Source: Candidatus Fermentibacter sp. (GTDB lineage: Bacteria > Fermentibacterota > Fermentibacteria > Fermentibacterales > Fermentibacteraceae). Taken from it: 64,000 nt of DNA. The notes under the pieces are model-generated. The model searched no databases. It was not told the DNA's origin and saw nothing but the letters and a program-made list of their open reading frames with translations. Positions within the stretch are counted from its first letter, which is position 1. Each line of letters opens with the position of its first letter. Position numbers and translations under genes: made by a program. The stretch spans positions 62,001-126,000 of the forward strand of contig JAUCPW010000029.1 of the NCBI GenBank assembly GCA_030373045.1, read 5' to 3'. Of this stretch, positions 53,441 to 62,194 are shown piece after piece.

Positions 53441-54531
53441 ACCGTCACCGTGGGCCTGATGAAGACGAAGATCAGCGAGATAATGGCATCGGCCACTATG
53501 ACCAGGAAGATGCTCGTCACGACGGCGGAGGTCGTCGCCCTGCCGACCTCGGCGGCGCCTCCCCTGACCCTCATGCCCATGTAGCAGCCCACGTTGGAGA
53601 TGATCACCGCGTAGACCAGGCTCTTCAGCATGCCCCACCAGACGTCCATCGGTATGACCACCAGGTTCAGCCTGGAGATGTAGACATGGGCCGGCATGTC
53701 GAGATACCATCCGCCTATCAGGAGCCCCCCGAGCAGCCCGAAGAAGTCGGCGAGCAGGACGAGGAACGGCATCACGACCATCAGCGCCAGCATCTTCGGC
53801 GTGACGAGATAGCTCCAGACGTCCATCCCCATGACGGTGAGGGCGTCGGTCTCCTGGCGGACCTTCATGGTGCCCAGCTCGGCGGCGAAGGCGGAACCGG
53901 AGCGCCCCGCCACCATCACGGCCGCCAGAAGCGGGCCGATCTCCCAGATCATGCTGTATGCGACGAGGTCGGGCATGAAGGTCTCGGCTGCGAAGCTCTT
54001 GAGCTGGTATCCGGCCTGGAACCCTAGCACGACGCCCAGCAGCCAGCACAGCGTGGCGATGATCGGAACAGCCTCCACGCCGGACTGCTCCATGTAGTAC
54101 AGGGTCTGCTTCCATCTCAGCATGCGCGGGTTGGTGCGGATCTTCAGGGTGGCCCTGAACGTGGCCGCGGCGAACGAGGCGAGCCCCCTCATGGTCCCCA
54201 GCATGGTCTCGACCTTGCCGCCGATGTCGACGATCCCCTGCCTGAGGCCCCTGCGGGGACGGCGTCCGGTATACGAGGAGGTGAAGGATCGCATGGCTGC
54301 GATCCTGTCAGCCAGATCGGCGGACGCACCTGCGATCTCGACCGGCACGCCGCGCCCCTCGGCTCCTGCGATGCCCTGGACCAGGAGGGCGAGTGCAACC
54401 GACTCGTATCCGGTACATGGGGAGAGATCGACGAGGAACGGCCCGGAGTCCGGCTGGAGCGATCCCAGGGCGGCCGCGGCGGCCGCGGCGGCTTCCTCGT
54501 CCAGGAGACCTTCGATCCGGTGAACGGTCAT
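53437..54531 (-). CDS. mlaE: MlaE permease fused to an N-terminal STAS domain
   Basis: 364 residues from the ATG at 54531, whose ggag ribosome site is seven bases ahead (a second ATG at 54537 is too close to it). Residues 1 to about 90 are a STAS-like domain (MTVHRIEGLLDEEAAAAAAA, DLSPCTGYESVALALLVQGI), equivalent to the separate MlaB of E. coli. The rest is the MlaE permease with five membrane segments: GFQAGYQLKSFAAETFM, AAVMVAGRSGSAFAAELGTM, MGMDVWSYLVTPK. First gene of the lipid-transport run. Confidence 0.93.
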   Translation of the reverse strand: MTVHRIEGLLDEEAAAAAAAALGSLQPDSGPFLVDLSPCTGYESVALALLVQGIAGAEGRGVPVEIAGASADLADRIAAMRSFTSSYTGRRPRRGLRQGIVDIGGKVETMLGTMRGLASFAAATFRATLKIRTNPRMLRWKQTLYYMEQSGVEAVPIIATLCWLLGVVLGFQAGYQLKSFAAETFMPDLVAYSMIWEIGPLLAAVMVAGRSGSAFAAELGTMKVRQETDALTVMGMDVWSYLVTPKMLALMVVMPFLVLLADFFGLLGGLLIGGWYLDMPAHVYISRLNLVVIPMDVWWGMLKSLVYAVIISNVGCYMGMRVRGGAAEVGRATTSAVVTSIFLVIVADAIISLIFVFIRPTVTV

Positions 54532-54615
54532 CTGCATGCTCCAGACGGGCCTTCCATACGTCGAGCCCGGAGTCCGGAATATTGCGAACGGCGGCCCGGT
54601 CGCACCACTGTCGAG

Positions 54616-54644
54616 TTGCGCGGGCGCCCGCACGTCGCTATTTT
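54616..54644 (+). promoter_or_regulatory. Promoter of the small membrane protein
   Basis: TTGCGC (54616-54621), 17-base spacer, TATTTT (54639-54644), 33 bases before the ATG at 54678. A near-consensus sigma-70 arrangement in a GC-rich leader. Confidence 0.5.
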
Positions 54645-54677
54645 CCCGGCGTCACAGGCCTGTCGGAGGGGGTGTTC

Positions 54678-54815
54678 ATGGGTACGATAGTCTTCCTGGT
54701 GCTGAGGCTCGCCTTCGGATTCAACACCTACGGCGACGCGCAGGTTCTGGCCATCCTCGTTTCCCTCGACTCCATAGCTGTCACGCTCTTCCTGAAGCTC
54801 CGCCACAAGAGCTGA
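54678..54815 (+). CDS. Small hydrophobic membrane protein
   Basis: 45 residues, almost entirely two hydrophobic segments (MGTIVFLVLRLAFG; AQVLAILVSLDSIAVTLFL) and a basic tail (KLRHKS). It has a promoter-like sequence and a purine-rich cggaggggg before the ATG. No family recognised. It lies 55 bases ahead of the TonB-type gene and may be its membrane partner or an independent small protein. Confidence 0.5.
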   Translation: MGTIVFLVLRLAFGFNTYGDAQVLAILVSLDSIAVTLFLKLRHKS

Positions 54816-54870
54816 CGCCCCTGGAATAACCGCGCCCCGGGCCGCGTATAACGGCCGAGGAGGTGCGGAG

Positions 54871-55524
54871 ATGAGAGCTGTAGCCCACCGAGATGACAGC
54901 CGGGCGGACGTCGGTGTACTGTTCGCCCTGGCATTCCTTGTCGCAGTGTTCGAACTGATGCCTGGCACGAGCTGGGAACCGATCGCGGTCCGCACGGAGA
55001 CCCTGGAGATCGAAGGCATCGATGCGCCCGTCGAGTATGACGTGCCCGACGTCGAACCTCCGGATGAGGTGAGGCCGGACATAGGAGCCGTACTCGAGGA
55101 GGAGGTGCACGATCTCGGAGATCTCATCATCTCGATGTCGGCCGACACCACGGGCCTCGAGGTGGTCGGGACGATCGAGACCAACATCACGGAGCAGACA
55201 GGGCACGGCGACCCCGATGTCATTCCTCAGCCGGGCACCTTCGTGCCGCATTCAGTCCCGCCGAGGTGCACATTCAGGCCGGTGGCCGAATACCCCGAGA
55301 TGGCCCGTCAGGCCGGAGTCGAAGGCAGGGTGACCCTGCAGGTCTTCGTGCCTGTGAGCGGTGTGCCGGCCGAAGTCGTGGTGATGCAGTCCTCGGGGCT
55401 CGAGAGCATGGATTCCTCCGCGGTCGCCTCGGCCAGGCTGTCGCGCTGGGCTCCCGCCGAACGTGACGACGGCGTGCAGGTGGGAGTCTGGACGGCCCTG
55501 ATCTACGAGTTCGTACTCGAGTAG
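54871..55524 (+). CDS. TonB-family energy transducer
   Basis: 217 residues. One N-terminal membrane segment (VGVLFALAFLVAVFEL), a Pro/Val/Glu linker (DVEPPDEVRPDIGA and onwards) and a C-terminal TonB domain (AGVEGRVTLQVFVPVSG, MQSSGLESMDSSAVASARLSRW). ggaggtgcggag lies directly upstream. It has no adjacent ExbB or ExbD, so it probably borrows the motor of another locus, possibly that at 20610-22601. A hairpin terminator follows. Confidence 0.85.
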   Translation: MRAVAHRDDSRADVGVLFALAFLVAVFELMPGTSWEPIAVRTETLEIEGIDAPVEYDVPDVEPPDEVRPDIGAVLEEEVHDLGDLIISMSADTTGLEVVGTIETNITEQTGHGDPDVIPQPGTFVPHSVPPRCTFRPVAEYPEMARQAGVEGRVTLQVFVPVSGVPAEVVVMQSSGLESMDSSAVASARLSRWAPAERDDGVQVGVWTALIYEFVLE

Positions 55525-55542
55525 GCAGCCCGGAACGGGAAA

Positions 55543-55569
55543 GGCGACGGGGGCTCCTCCCCCGGCGCC
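55543..55569 (+). terminator. Terminator after the TonB gene
   Basis: GGCGaCGGGGG / CCCCCGgCGCC stem (10 pairs, one mismatch) with a 5-base loop, followed by TTCCTCCTGTG; 18 bases after the stop codon. Confidence 0.6.
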
Positions 55570-55614
55570 TTCCTCCTGTGTATCGCTCACCGCGTTAACG
55601 CACGATCCCCCGCT

Positions 55615-57165
55615 TCACCTGACGCCTATCTCGGCCAGGTGTTGCATCGCGCGCTCCTCATCTCCGAGTGCCTCGAGCAGCGCGGCTGCAGCTGCATGCG
55701 AGTCGTGCCAGGTCACGCTCCCGCGGGGCGACTCGAGGGCAGCCCGTTCGTAGAACGTTAACGCGAGCATTCTGTCACCAGAGTTGAATGCCCTGACCGC
55801 CAGCGACTGGAGATAGATCCCCTCGGGGATGACGGGCGCCGGCCGCAGGAATCCGGGCGCCAGCAGCGAGAGCCCGGCGGCCGGGAGCAGAACCCGGAGG
55901 ATGGCCGGGATCCCGGTCCGGCAGAGCGCGGTCAGACCGGCCGCCCCGACCGCCATCATCGCGGGGAGGGCCGGCAGCATGAATCTCTCGCAGTGGAAGA
56001 ACAGCACGCTCGTTCCGAGAGCGGCCGCAGCCGGGAAGAGAGCGGCCGTCCTGTGCCTGCCCCGGACCAGGAACGGCGCCAGGAACGCCAGGAAGAAGCC
56101 GATCACGACCAGCCTGGGCATGGCGATCACGCCCAGGGCGGGATTGAACCTCGAAAGACGGGAGAGGTCGTAGTAGACATCGAACGGCACCTGCCCGAAG
56201 AATCCGCCGAGTTTACGCAGGATCAGTTCGACTTCCTGCAGAGGGTCGTCCAGGATCAGCCGGAATGCCATGTGGAGCCAGTAGGAGTCGGCTTCCGCGA
56301 AGTCCCTGACACCCCCCCTCTCGAAGGCCAGCCTCATGGCGACCTGCCCTATGTCCTCGCTCGAGTTCTCCACGAGTCCGACAGACGGGGCGGGGGGGCC
56401 GTATCCGGTCGCGTCGTCGGCATGGCCGAGGACCAGGTTGAGTCCTCCGCAGCTCGGGAAAGGAGTGAATCCCGCGAAATGCGAACGCTGGTACAGGGCC
56501 AGGGGAAGCAGGACCAGCAGCATGGCGGCCGTCGATCCGGAAACCGCCGCCACCCGGGCGGCCCGGCTGCGATCCCTGCTCCGCAGATATGCCGCCGCCA
56601 GCGGTACGAAAACCGCCGCCAAGGGAGCCCTGATCCCGGCGAGCACGCCGCACCCCGCCCCGGCGGCGATCAGCGCGGTCGTGCCGATCCTGCCGGAAAC
56701 CGTCAGGAGGACGACGAGCGTGGTTGTTAACGCAGCAAGGGTCGCGGGCAGGACCGTCAGTTCCAGGAAGACCGGCGGGGCGTAGAATGCCCATATGAGT
56801 GCCGACAGCGCGGCCTGGAAGGGGCCTGAACCCAGCCGCCTGGCGAGCAGGACTATGAGCACCGGTATCGATGCGCCCATGACGGCCTGCGCCAGCAGCA
56901 GGGGAAGCCTTCCCGCGCCCAGGGCGTAGAACGGCATTATCAGATACGTGAATATCGGGCTGGCATAGAGATACGGCGCTGCCTGCGGCACTCCGGAGAG
57001 GATCTCCAGTGCGCTGGTCTCGAACCTGTAGGCGCCCAGGACCGGGAGATAGTAGATGTCCGAGAGCGGTCCGGCGAGATAGAGGAGGAAATGGACCAGC
57101 CGGGTGGCAAGACCCGCCGCGGCAGCGGTCAGGAGGGCGATGCGCCATCCCCTCCCGTCGTTCAC
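55615..57165 (-). CDS. Polytopic glycosyltransferase 39-like membrane protein with TPR-like tail
   Basis: 516 residues from a GTG at 57165 (ggagg six bases ahead). About ten membrane segments; the first loop has DIYYLPVLGAYRFETSA and YLYASPIFTYLIMP, as in dolichyl-phosphate-mannose-type (GT-C fold) transferases, and a mid-protein loop is RSHFAGFTPFPSCGG. The last ~75 residues (GIYLQSLAVRAFNSGDRMLAL, ALGDEERAMQHLAEIG) form a short helical TPR-like tail. It may add sugars to an undecaprenyl-linked or protein acceptor at the outer face. Substrate unknown. Confidence 0.7.
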   Translation of the reverse strand: MNDGRGWRIALLTAAAAGLATRLVHFLLYLAGPLSDIYYLPVLGAYRFETSALEILSGVPQAAPYLYASPIFTYLIMPFYALGAGRLPLLLAQAVMGASIPVLIVLLARRLGSGPFQAALSALIWAFYAPPVFLELTVLPATLAALTTTLVVLLTVSGRIGTTALIAAGAGCGVLAGIRAPLAAVFVPLAAAYLRSRDRSRAARVAAVSGSTAAMLLVLLPLALYQRSHFAGFTPFPSCGGLNLVLGHADDATGYGPPAPSVGLVENSSEDIGQVAMRLAFERGGVRDFAEADSYWLHMAFRLILDDPLQEVELILRKLGGFFGQVPFDVYYDLSRLSRFNPALGVIAMPRLVVIGFFLAFLAPFLVRGRHRTAALFPAAAALGTSVLFFHCERFMLPALPAMMAVGAAGLTALCRTGIPAILRVLLPAAGLSLLAPGFLRPAPVIPEGIYLQSLAVRAFNSGDRMLALTFYERAALESPRGSVTWHDSHAAAAALLEALGDEERAMQHLAEIGVR

Positions 57166-57334
57166 GGCAGGCCTCCGATATCGTTAACTCGATTGTTCCG
57201 CATTATCTTATCCCTTCAGACCGGAGTGCGCTCGAGCACGGCCCGACCGAGAGCCTTCACGCCGCAGACAGCGACTAGCATATTCCCGGCCGTGTCCTCC
57301 GGGTAGGGGATTAGTACCGGAAGGCGGAGGTGGC

Positions 57335-58024
57335 ATGTACCGACCCCTTGTGATCCTGGATGCCGACGACACCCTCTGGGAGAGCTCGCTGTTCTTCGAG
57401 CGCGCCGAGGACGACTTCACGAGCCTCCTCGAATCGGCCGGAGTCGACGGCGAAACCGTCAGGGCCCTCGTCCACAGGAGGGACATGGAACGTCTCGATT
57501 CCACCGGATTCGGCGCCCGTCCCTACCTGGACACGCTCGGGTCCGTCATGGCGGAGCTCCTGCCCGACATCCCCGCGCAGATCGCGGGAGGCTTCAGGGA
57601 CATCTCGTCGGCCCTGCTGGCCCATCCCGTGATCCTCCTCCCGGGAACGGCCGGGGCGCTCTCGACCCTCCGCGGGGCCGGCCTCGAGACGATAGTCTAC
57701 ACCATGGGCCGGAGGGATCATCAGGAGAGCAAGTTCGAACGTTCCGGAGCCGGTCCGCTCGTGTCGGGCCTGGAGATAGTCGAGCGCAAGACCGAGGCGT
57801 CCCTGCGGAGCCTGCTGTCGCGCCGGGGAGTGGAACCGGCCGATGCCGTGTGCGTGGGCAACAGCCCCCGCTCGGACATCAACCCCGCTCTGGCGGCGGG
57901 GGCCCGGGCAGTGCTCTTCTCGCGCGACAGGCTGTGGGCTGCGGAGAGGGAGGAGATAGCCGACCCCGACAGGGTCAGTGTCATCTCCTCCCTGACCGAA
58001 CTCCCTGCGATACTGGGGCTCTAG
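57335..58024 (+). CDS. HAD-superfamily hydrolase
   Basis: 229 residues. The N-terminal HAD motif is D9-A-D11-D-T (VILDADDTLW), with the second-motif region VYTMGRRDH and the C-terminal acidic pair CVGNSPRSDINPA. The nucleophile and acid/base aspartates are in place, so phosphatase activity is expected; substrate unknown. aggcggagg precedes the ATG. Its stop shares a CTAG palindrome with the stop of the convergent peptidase gene (4-base overlap). Confidence 0.85.
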   Translation: MYRPLVILDADDTLWESSLFFERAEDDFTSLLESAGVDGETVRALVHRRDMERLDSTGFGARPYLDTLGSVMAELLPDIPAQIAGGFRDISSALLAHPVILLPGTAGALSTLRGAGLETIVYTMGRRDHQESKFERSGAGPLVSGLEIVERKTEASLRSLLSRRGVEPADAVCVGNSPRSDINPALAAGARAVLFSRDRLWAAEREEIADPDRVSVISSLTELPAILGL

Positions 58025-60555
58025 GGCAGCAGGACCAGCCTCTCGACCGCACCCTGCCCCGCATCCCCGCTCTCACCCTCGATCCTGATCAGATAGGCAC
58101 CTGCGGGGAGTGGACCGCCATCCCCGGATCTCGCATCCCAGGTGTTCAACCCCGGCTGTGCGTCGATTTCCGCTACCCGCCTCCCGGTCACGTCGAATAC
58201 CGAGATCCGTGACACCTCCGATCCCGAGAAGGCGAAGGCCACCGGCGGGGCGCACGGGTTCCGCAGGATGGTGACACCCGGCCCGACGGCAGCCGATCCG
58301 TCCTCCTGGATCCCGACCGGATCGCCCGACACCGCCCAGATGTCCCAGTGGAGCGCAGCGTTCCTGGCCCCGTAGAGAACATCCAGCTGGCCGGACTCGC
58401 GGTAGGTGATGGAGACCGATTCGACCGCCCCCGGAGCGGCCACGGGACCGGGCTCCGTCCAGGCGGTGCCATCGAGGAACGACAGCCAGACCTGGCCTCC
58501 GTTCTCTATCCAGCCGACCGCGGGCCTCGCGCCCGACAACAGGGCTGCGGAGGGACGGGAGGCCGACCCGCTGGCCGAGAGGACGGCCGGGGCCGACCAG
58601 GTACCAGAGGCGTCCCTGGTTCGGGCGATGATGCAGCCGTCGCTCTCCCATGCCGCAAGGTACACAGGGCCTGCCGGATCGGCGGCAACGGCCGGCTCCC
58701 TGCAGTCGGAACCCGACGCGGAGAGGACCGTCTCCGCGCCGAACGGGCCGGAATCGGGCGCTTCCCTGAAGCAGATCTCCAGGATGTCCGATCTCTCCGC
58801 CTGGTAGACGAGCCCGTAACCCGTGGAGGAGGCCGCGAGGGACGGGGCCCTCTCGGTGCCGTCCGTCGCGGACAGGTCGGAGGTGACGGTCCAGGCGGAG
58901 CCGGTCCACATCCTGCCCCTGATGTCGGTCTCGCCCGAGACCCATTCCTGCCAGGCCACCCAGCACCTGCCGGACCTGCCGGCCACCGTGGTGCCGGTTT
59001 CGAAGGCCGGGGTCTGCGTCAGCCTCGTCTCGGCCGACCAGGCGCTTCCGCCCCAGATCGAGACGTAGATGTCATAGGTCTCGATGTCGTCGTGCATGCT
59101 GTGCCATGCGAGGAAGACCTTGCCGGTCCCGTCGGCGCCCACGGCCGGATGCCAGTCCCAGTACTCGTGCTCGCAGATCTGAACCGGGGTCGACCAGGAG
59201 GAACCCTCGCCGATCGCGGCCATGATGTTCGCCCTCACGGGATCGGACGTGCCGAAGGTCGCGAAGGTGCGGCCCGAGACAGGCTCCCTGCAGGACGAGA
59301 GGTCGCCTTCCGAATGCAGCCCGTCGGTCACCTGCACGGTCTGCCACCCGTCGAGCAGCGCCGGGTGCAGGCCCCCGTCAGGGATCCCCGACGCGGTGCC
59401 GTTGCCGTGCGGCCTGAGCGTGGGATCGCCCAGGAGCACGGCGGCGTGCTCCAGGCCCAGGTTGGCCGCGAGCCACATCCTGAAGGCCTCCCCGAGGCAT
59501 GAACCGCCGCCCAGGGTCTGGTACAGCTCGTAGAAGTCGTTGGTATAGTCTGTCTTGGCCTGCGCGATCACGGCGAGGCCGTAGGTGTCGGTCCAGATGT
59601 ACATGTTCGCCAGATTGTCGATCTCGGTCCACCTGCCGTTCGTGCAGCAGTTGAGTACGTAGAAGAACGCACGCGGGTCGAGGGGCAGTGCCTCGTAGCT
59701 GTTGAAGGTGCCGGCGCCCGAGGGAGGGGCGCCGACATGGAAGCTGCTGCCCCAGGGGCTGGAATGGGCGATCAGGTGGACCCACTCGTATCCGGCGAGG
59801 AGCTCGGCACGGAAATCGTCGGCGGTGGTGCCCGCGGGGTCGGACTTGGTGGTGACATCCTCGTACACGAGGTCTACGTATCCGGTCAGGCCGGTGAAGG
59901 CCTCCTCGTATGCCAGCGCCCTGTTCGGGAGCGAGAGGGTTCCCGTCCTGTAGGCGTGGTTCTTGGCGAAGTAATCCTGGAGCAGCTCGACCTGCGAACC
60001 GAAGGAGAGCCAGGTGGGGGTGAGCCTGCCGACCCAGATCTCGGGAGCCTCCGACGACCAGTCGTCGAACAGCCCGTCGAGGTCGGTATCGGTCCAGGTG
60101 CCGTTCATGTCCATGAGATAGAGGTCCATGGGGTATTCGCCGCCGGACGCCTCGACCCAGCCTGCGGGGATGTCGCCGATCAGTATCGCCCCCTCCAGGT
60201 TCCCGCCTGCGTACTCGGCCTGGAGATCGGCTCTGAGCGCGGCCGCCGAGGGATCGGTTACGGTCCAGATCTCGACCGTCCATCCGTCGGCCTCCAGGTC
60301 GTCCTGGAACGTGCCGATCGATGACGAGATCCCCCCGGATACGGCCTGGTCGACTATCAGCACCACCTCGTCGCCGTGTCCCGCGACGGCATCCGACGTC
60401 ACCCGGGCGGTGTACCCCGATCCGTCCGGGAGCTGCGCGGCCACGGGCCCCGAGGGCTGCCTTCCCCGGGCATCCATGTAGGAGAGCGGAACGCCCTCAC
60501 GGCCGCCCAGGAGAAGGGCCTGGGACAGGAGAACGGCATGGGTGATCATCGTCAT
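58021..60555 (-). CDS. C25 (gingipain-type) cysteine peptidase with FlgD-like C-terminal domain
   Basis: 844 residues from the ATG at 60555 (gggagg ahead), overlapping the upstream ammonia-lyase stop (ATGA). A weak signal sequence is followed by a short prodomain. The C25-type catalytic core is at about residues 60-390: catalytic His264 in VHLIAHSSPWG and the cysteine in VLNCCTNGRW (C303 or C304). A propeller-like central region (about 420-740) follows, then a C-terminal 80-residue FlgD-like/type IX-sorting-style domain with SRISVFDVTGRRVAEID and LPAGAYLIRI. Probably a secreted or surface protease. The substrate and secretion system are not shown here. Confidence 0.8.
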   Translation of the reverse strand: MTMITHAVLLSQALLLGGREGVPLSYMDARGRQPSGPVAAQLPDGSGYTARVTSDAVAGHGDEVVLIVDQAVSGGISSSIGTFQDDLEADGWTVEIWTVTDPSAAALRADLQAEYAGGNLEGAILIGDIPAGWVEASGGEYPMDLYLMDMNGTWTDTDLDGLFDDWSSEAPEIWVGRLTPTWLSFGSQVELLQDYFAKNHAYRTGTLSLPNRALAYEEAFTGLTGYVDLVYEDVTTKSDPAGTTADDFRAELLAGYEWVHLIAHSSPWGSSFHVGAPPSGAGTFNSYEALPLDPRAFFYVLNCCTNGRWTEIDNLANMYIWTDTYGLAVIAQAKTDYTNDFYELYQTLGGGSCLGEAFRMWLAANLGLEHAAVLLGDPTLRPHGNGTASGIPDGGLHPALLDGWQTVQVTDGLHSEGDLSSCREPVSGRTFATFGTSDPVRANIMAAIGEGSSWSTPVQICEHEYWDWHPAVGADGTGKVFLAWHSMHDDIETYDIYVSIWGGSAWSAETRLTQTPAFETGTTVAGRSGRCWVAWQEWVSGETDIRGRMWTGSAWTVTSDLSATDGTERAPSLAASSTGYGLVYQAERSDILEICFREAPDSGPFGAETVLSASGSDCREPAVAADPAGPVYLAAWESDGCIIARTRDASGTWSAPAVLSASGSASRPSAALLSGARPAVGWIENGGQVWLSFLDGTAWTEPGPVAAPGAVESVSITYRESGQLDVLYGARNAALHWDIWAVSGDPVGIQEDGSAAVGPGVTILRNPCAPPVAFAFSGSEVSRISVFDVTGRRVAEIDAQPGLNTWDARSGDGGPLPAGAYLIRIEGESGDAGQGAVERLVLLP

Positions 60556-62084
60556 ACCCTCCCGTCGAGCGGACCCACGGCCGATTCGACCGCCGCGAGT
60601 ATCTCTCCGTTCTCTACCACCTCGACCATGCGGTTGTGGTCGGGATATAGGGGTCTGTCCTCGCCGAGGTGGGCTACATGCCTCCTCAGGGTCTTCCTGG
60701 CCTCCTCGACGCCCCGTCCGAACCTGTGGCCCCTGAAGTCCAGCGCCTGGGCCGCAGCTATCAGCTCGATGCCGAGGATGCCGCAGGCATTCTTCAGTAT
60801 CTGGCAGTTCTTCAGGGCGGTGTTCATCCCCATGCTGACGAAGTCCTCCTGGTCGGCGGCGGCCGGTATCGATGCGCAGGCCGCGGGCGTCGAGAGGATT
60901 CTCTGCTCGACGGCCAGCATCCCGGCCGTGTACTGGCTCAGCATCAGGCCGCTGAAGAGGCCGGGCTTCTCGGCCAGGAACGGGGGAAGCCCCGCCGACA
61001 GCGCTGGATTCAGCAGACGGTTGAGCCGTCTCTCGGAGAGGACGGAGACCATGGTGACGGAAGTGCCCACCATCTCCATCGGGAGCGAGACGGGCGAGCC
61101 CTGGAAGTTGGCGCCGGTGAGCACGGTGTCGCTCTCGGGCAGGAAGATGGGGTTGTCGCCGAGCCCGTTGAGCTCGGTCTCCACCTGGATCCTGGCGTAG
61201 GCGAGGGCGTCGTGCGCAGCTCCGATGACCTGCGGGGTGCTGCGCATGGAGTAGGCGTCCTGCACCTTCTGCTTCACGCGGCCCTCCATGAGGTCGCTGC
61301 CCTCGATGCAGCGCCTTATCGAGGCGGCGCTCCGGATCGCTCCGGGGAATCCCCTCAGCTCGTGAACGCGACTGTCGTAGGGCTTGAGGTTGGCCTGCAG
61401 GGCCTCGAGGCTCATCGCGGCGGCGATCTCGGCCTGTCTGAGCCACCTGTCGATGTCGTAGATGTGGATGGCGTTCATCGCGTTGAGGAAGTTGGATCCG
61501 TTGATGAGCGCCAGGCCGTCCCTCGCATGCAGCTCGAGGGGCTCCAGGCCGGCCCGCCTCATCGCTTCGAGCCCGGTGAGCTTCTCGCCCCCGAACCAGG
61601 CATGGCCCTCCCCCATGGCTACCAGTGCGATCATCGACATGGGGGCCAGATCGCCGCATGCACCCACCGAACCTTTGGAGCAGACGACCGGGGTGACGCC
61701 CCTGTTGAGCATTTCGACGAGGAGCTGCGTCACTGACGGTCGTACTGCGGAGTGACCCTTGCAGTGCACGTTGATGCGCCCGAGCATCGCCGCCCTGACA
61801 TGCTCCACCGGGGCCGGTTCGCCGATGCCGGCGGAATGGTTGTAGACCAGGTACTTCTGGAACTGCCTGACCTCCTCGGCCGAGAGCCTGGTCTCCGAGA
61901 ACTCCCCGATCCCGGTGTTGATCCCGTACATGATCTCGCCGGCCTCTATCTTGCGCTCCACCATGCCCCGGCAGAAGGTCATCCGCTCCAGGGAGGCCGG
62001 GGCGATGGATATCTCCCTGCCGTTCCTGGCCACATCGACCACATCCTCGATCCTCAGACCAGTACCGCGGATTTCGAGCGACAT
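60552..62084 (-). CDS. Aromatic/histidine ammonia-lyase-like enzyme, ACG-type MIO triad
   Basis: 510 residues. Family fold is clear: MYGINTGIGEF (Y53), NHSAGIG (H83), LALINGSNF, QDAYSMRSTPQ. The cofactor triad reads A142-C143-G144 (SVGACGDLAP) instead of Ala-Ser-Gly, and the selectivity region differs from the HutH at 14374: N82-H83 instead of S82-H83, QEDF instead of QEDH. A cysteine at this position can still form the MIO in a characterised HutH mutant, so activity is plausible. The substrate may not be histidine. The downstream peptidase gene overlaps it (ATGA); whether they share a function is not clear. Confidence 0.85.
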   Translation of the reverse strand: MSLEIRGTGLRIEDVVDVARNGREISIAPASLERMTFCRGMVERKIEAGEIMYGINTGIGEFSETRLSAEEVRQFQKYLVYNHSAGIGEPAPVEHVRAAMLGRINVHCKGHSAVRPSVTQLLVEMLNRGVTPVVCSKGSVGACGDLAPMSMIALVAMGEGHAWFGGEKLTGLEAMRRAGLEPLELHARDGLALINGSNFLNAMNAIHIYDIDRWLRQAEIAAAMSLEALQANLKPYDSRVHELRGFPGAIRSAASIRRCIEGSDLMEGRVKQKVQDAYSMRSTPQVIGAAHDALAYARIQVETELNGLGDNPIFLPESDTVLTGANFQGSPVSLPMEMVGTSVTMVSVLSERRLNRLLNPALSAGLPPFLAEKPGLFSGLMLSQYTAGMLAVEQRILSTPAACASIPAAADQEDFVSMGMNTALKNCQILKNACGILGIELIAAAQALDFRGHRFGRGVEEARKTLRRHVAHLGEDRPLYPDHNRMVEVVENGEILAAVESAVGPLDGRV

Positions 62085-62154
62085 CGGCGCCTCCCTGATG
62101 ACGGTTCGTTCGGATCGTCAAATGTGATCAAGTATGGTTCCCCGGGCAATAGAA

Positions 62155-62175
62155 AGGCCGGCCAAGGGCCGGCCT
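62155..62175 (-). terminator. Rho-independent terminator of the cysteine-rich gene
   Basis: Perfect 9-bp stem (AGGCCGGCC / GGCCGGCCT) with a 3-base loop, followed on the minus strand by TTCTATT; 20 bases after the stop of the cysteine-rich gene, before the ammonia-lyase start. Confidence 0.8.
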
Positions 62176-62194
62176 CTCCGGGATGTCGGAAGGA

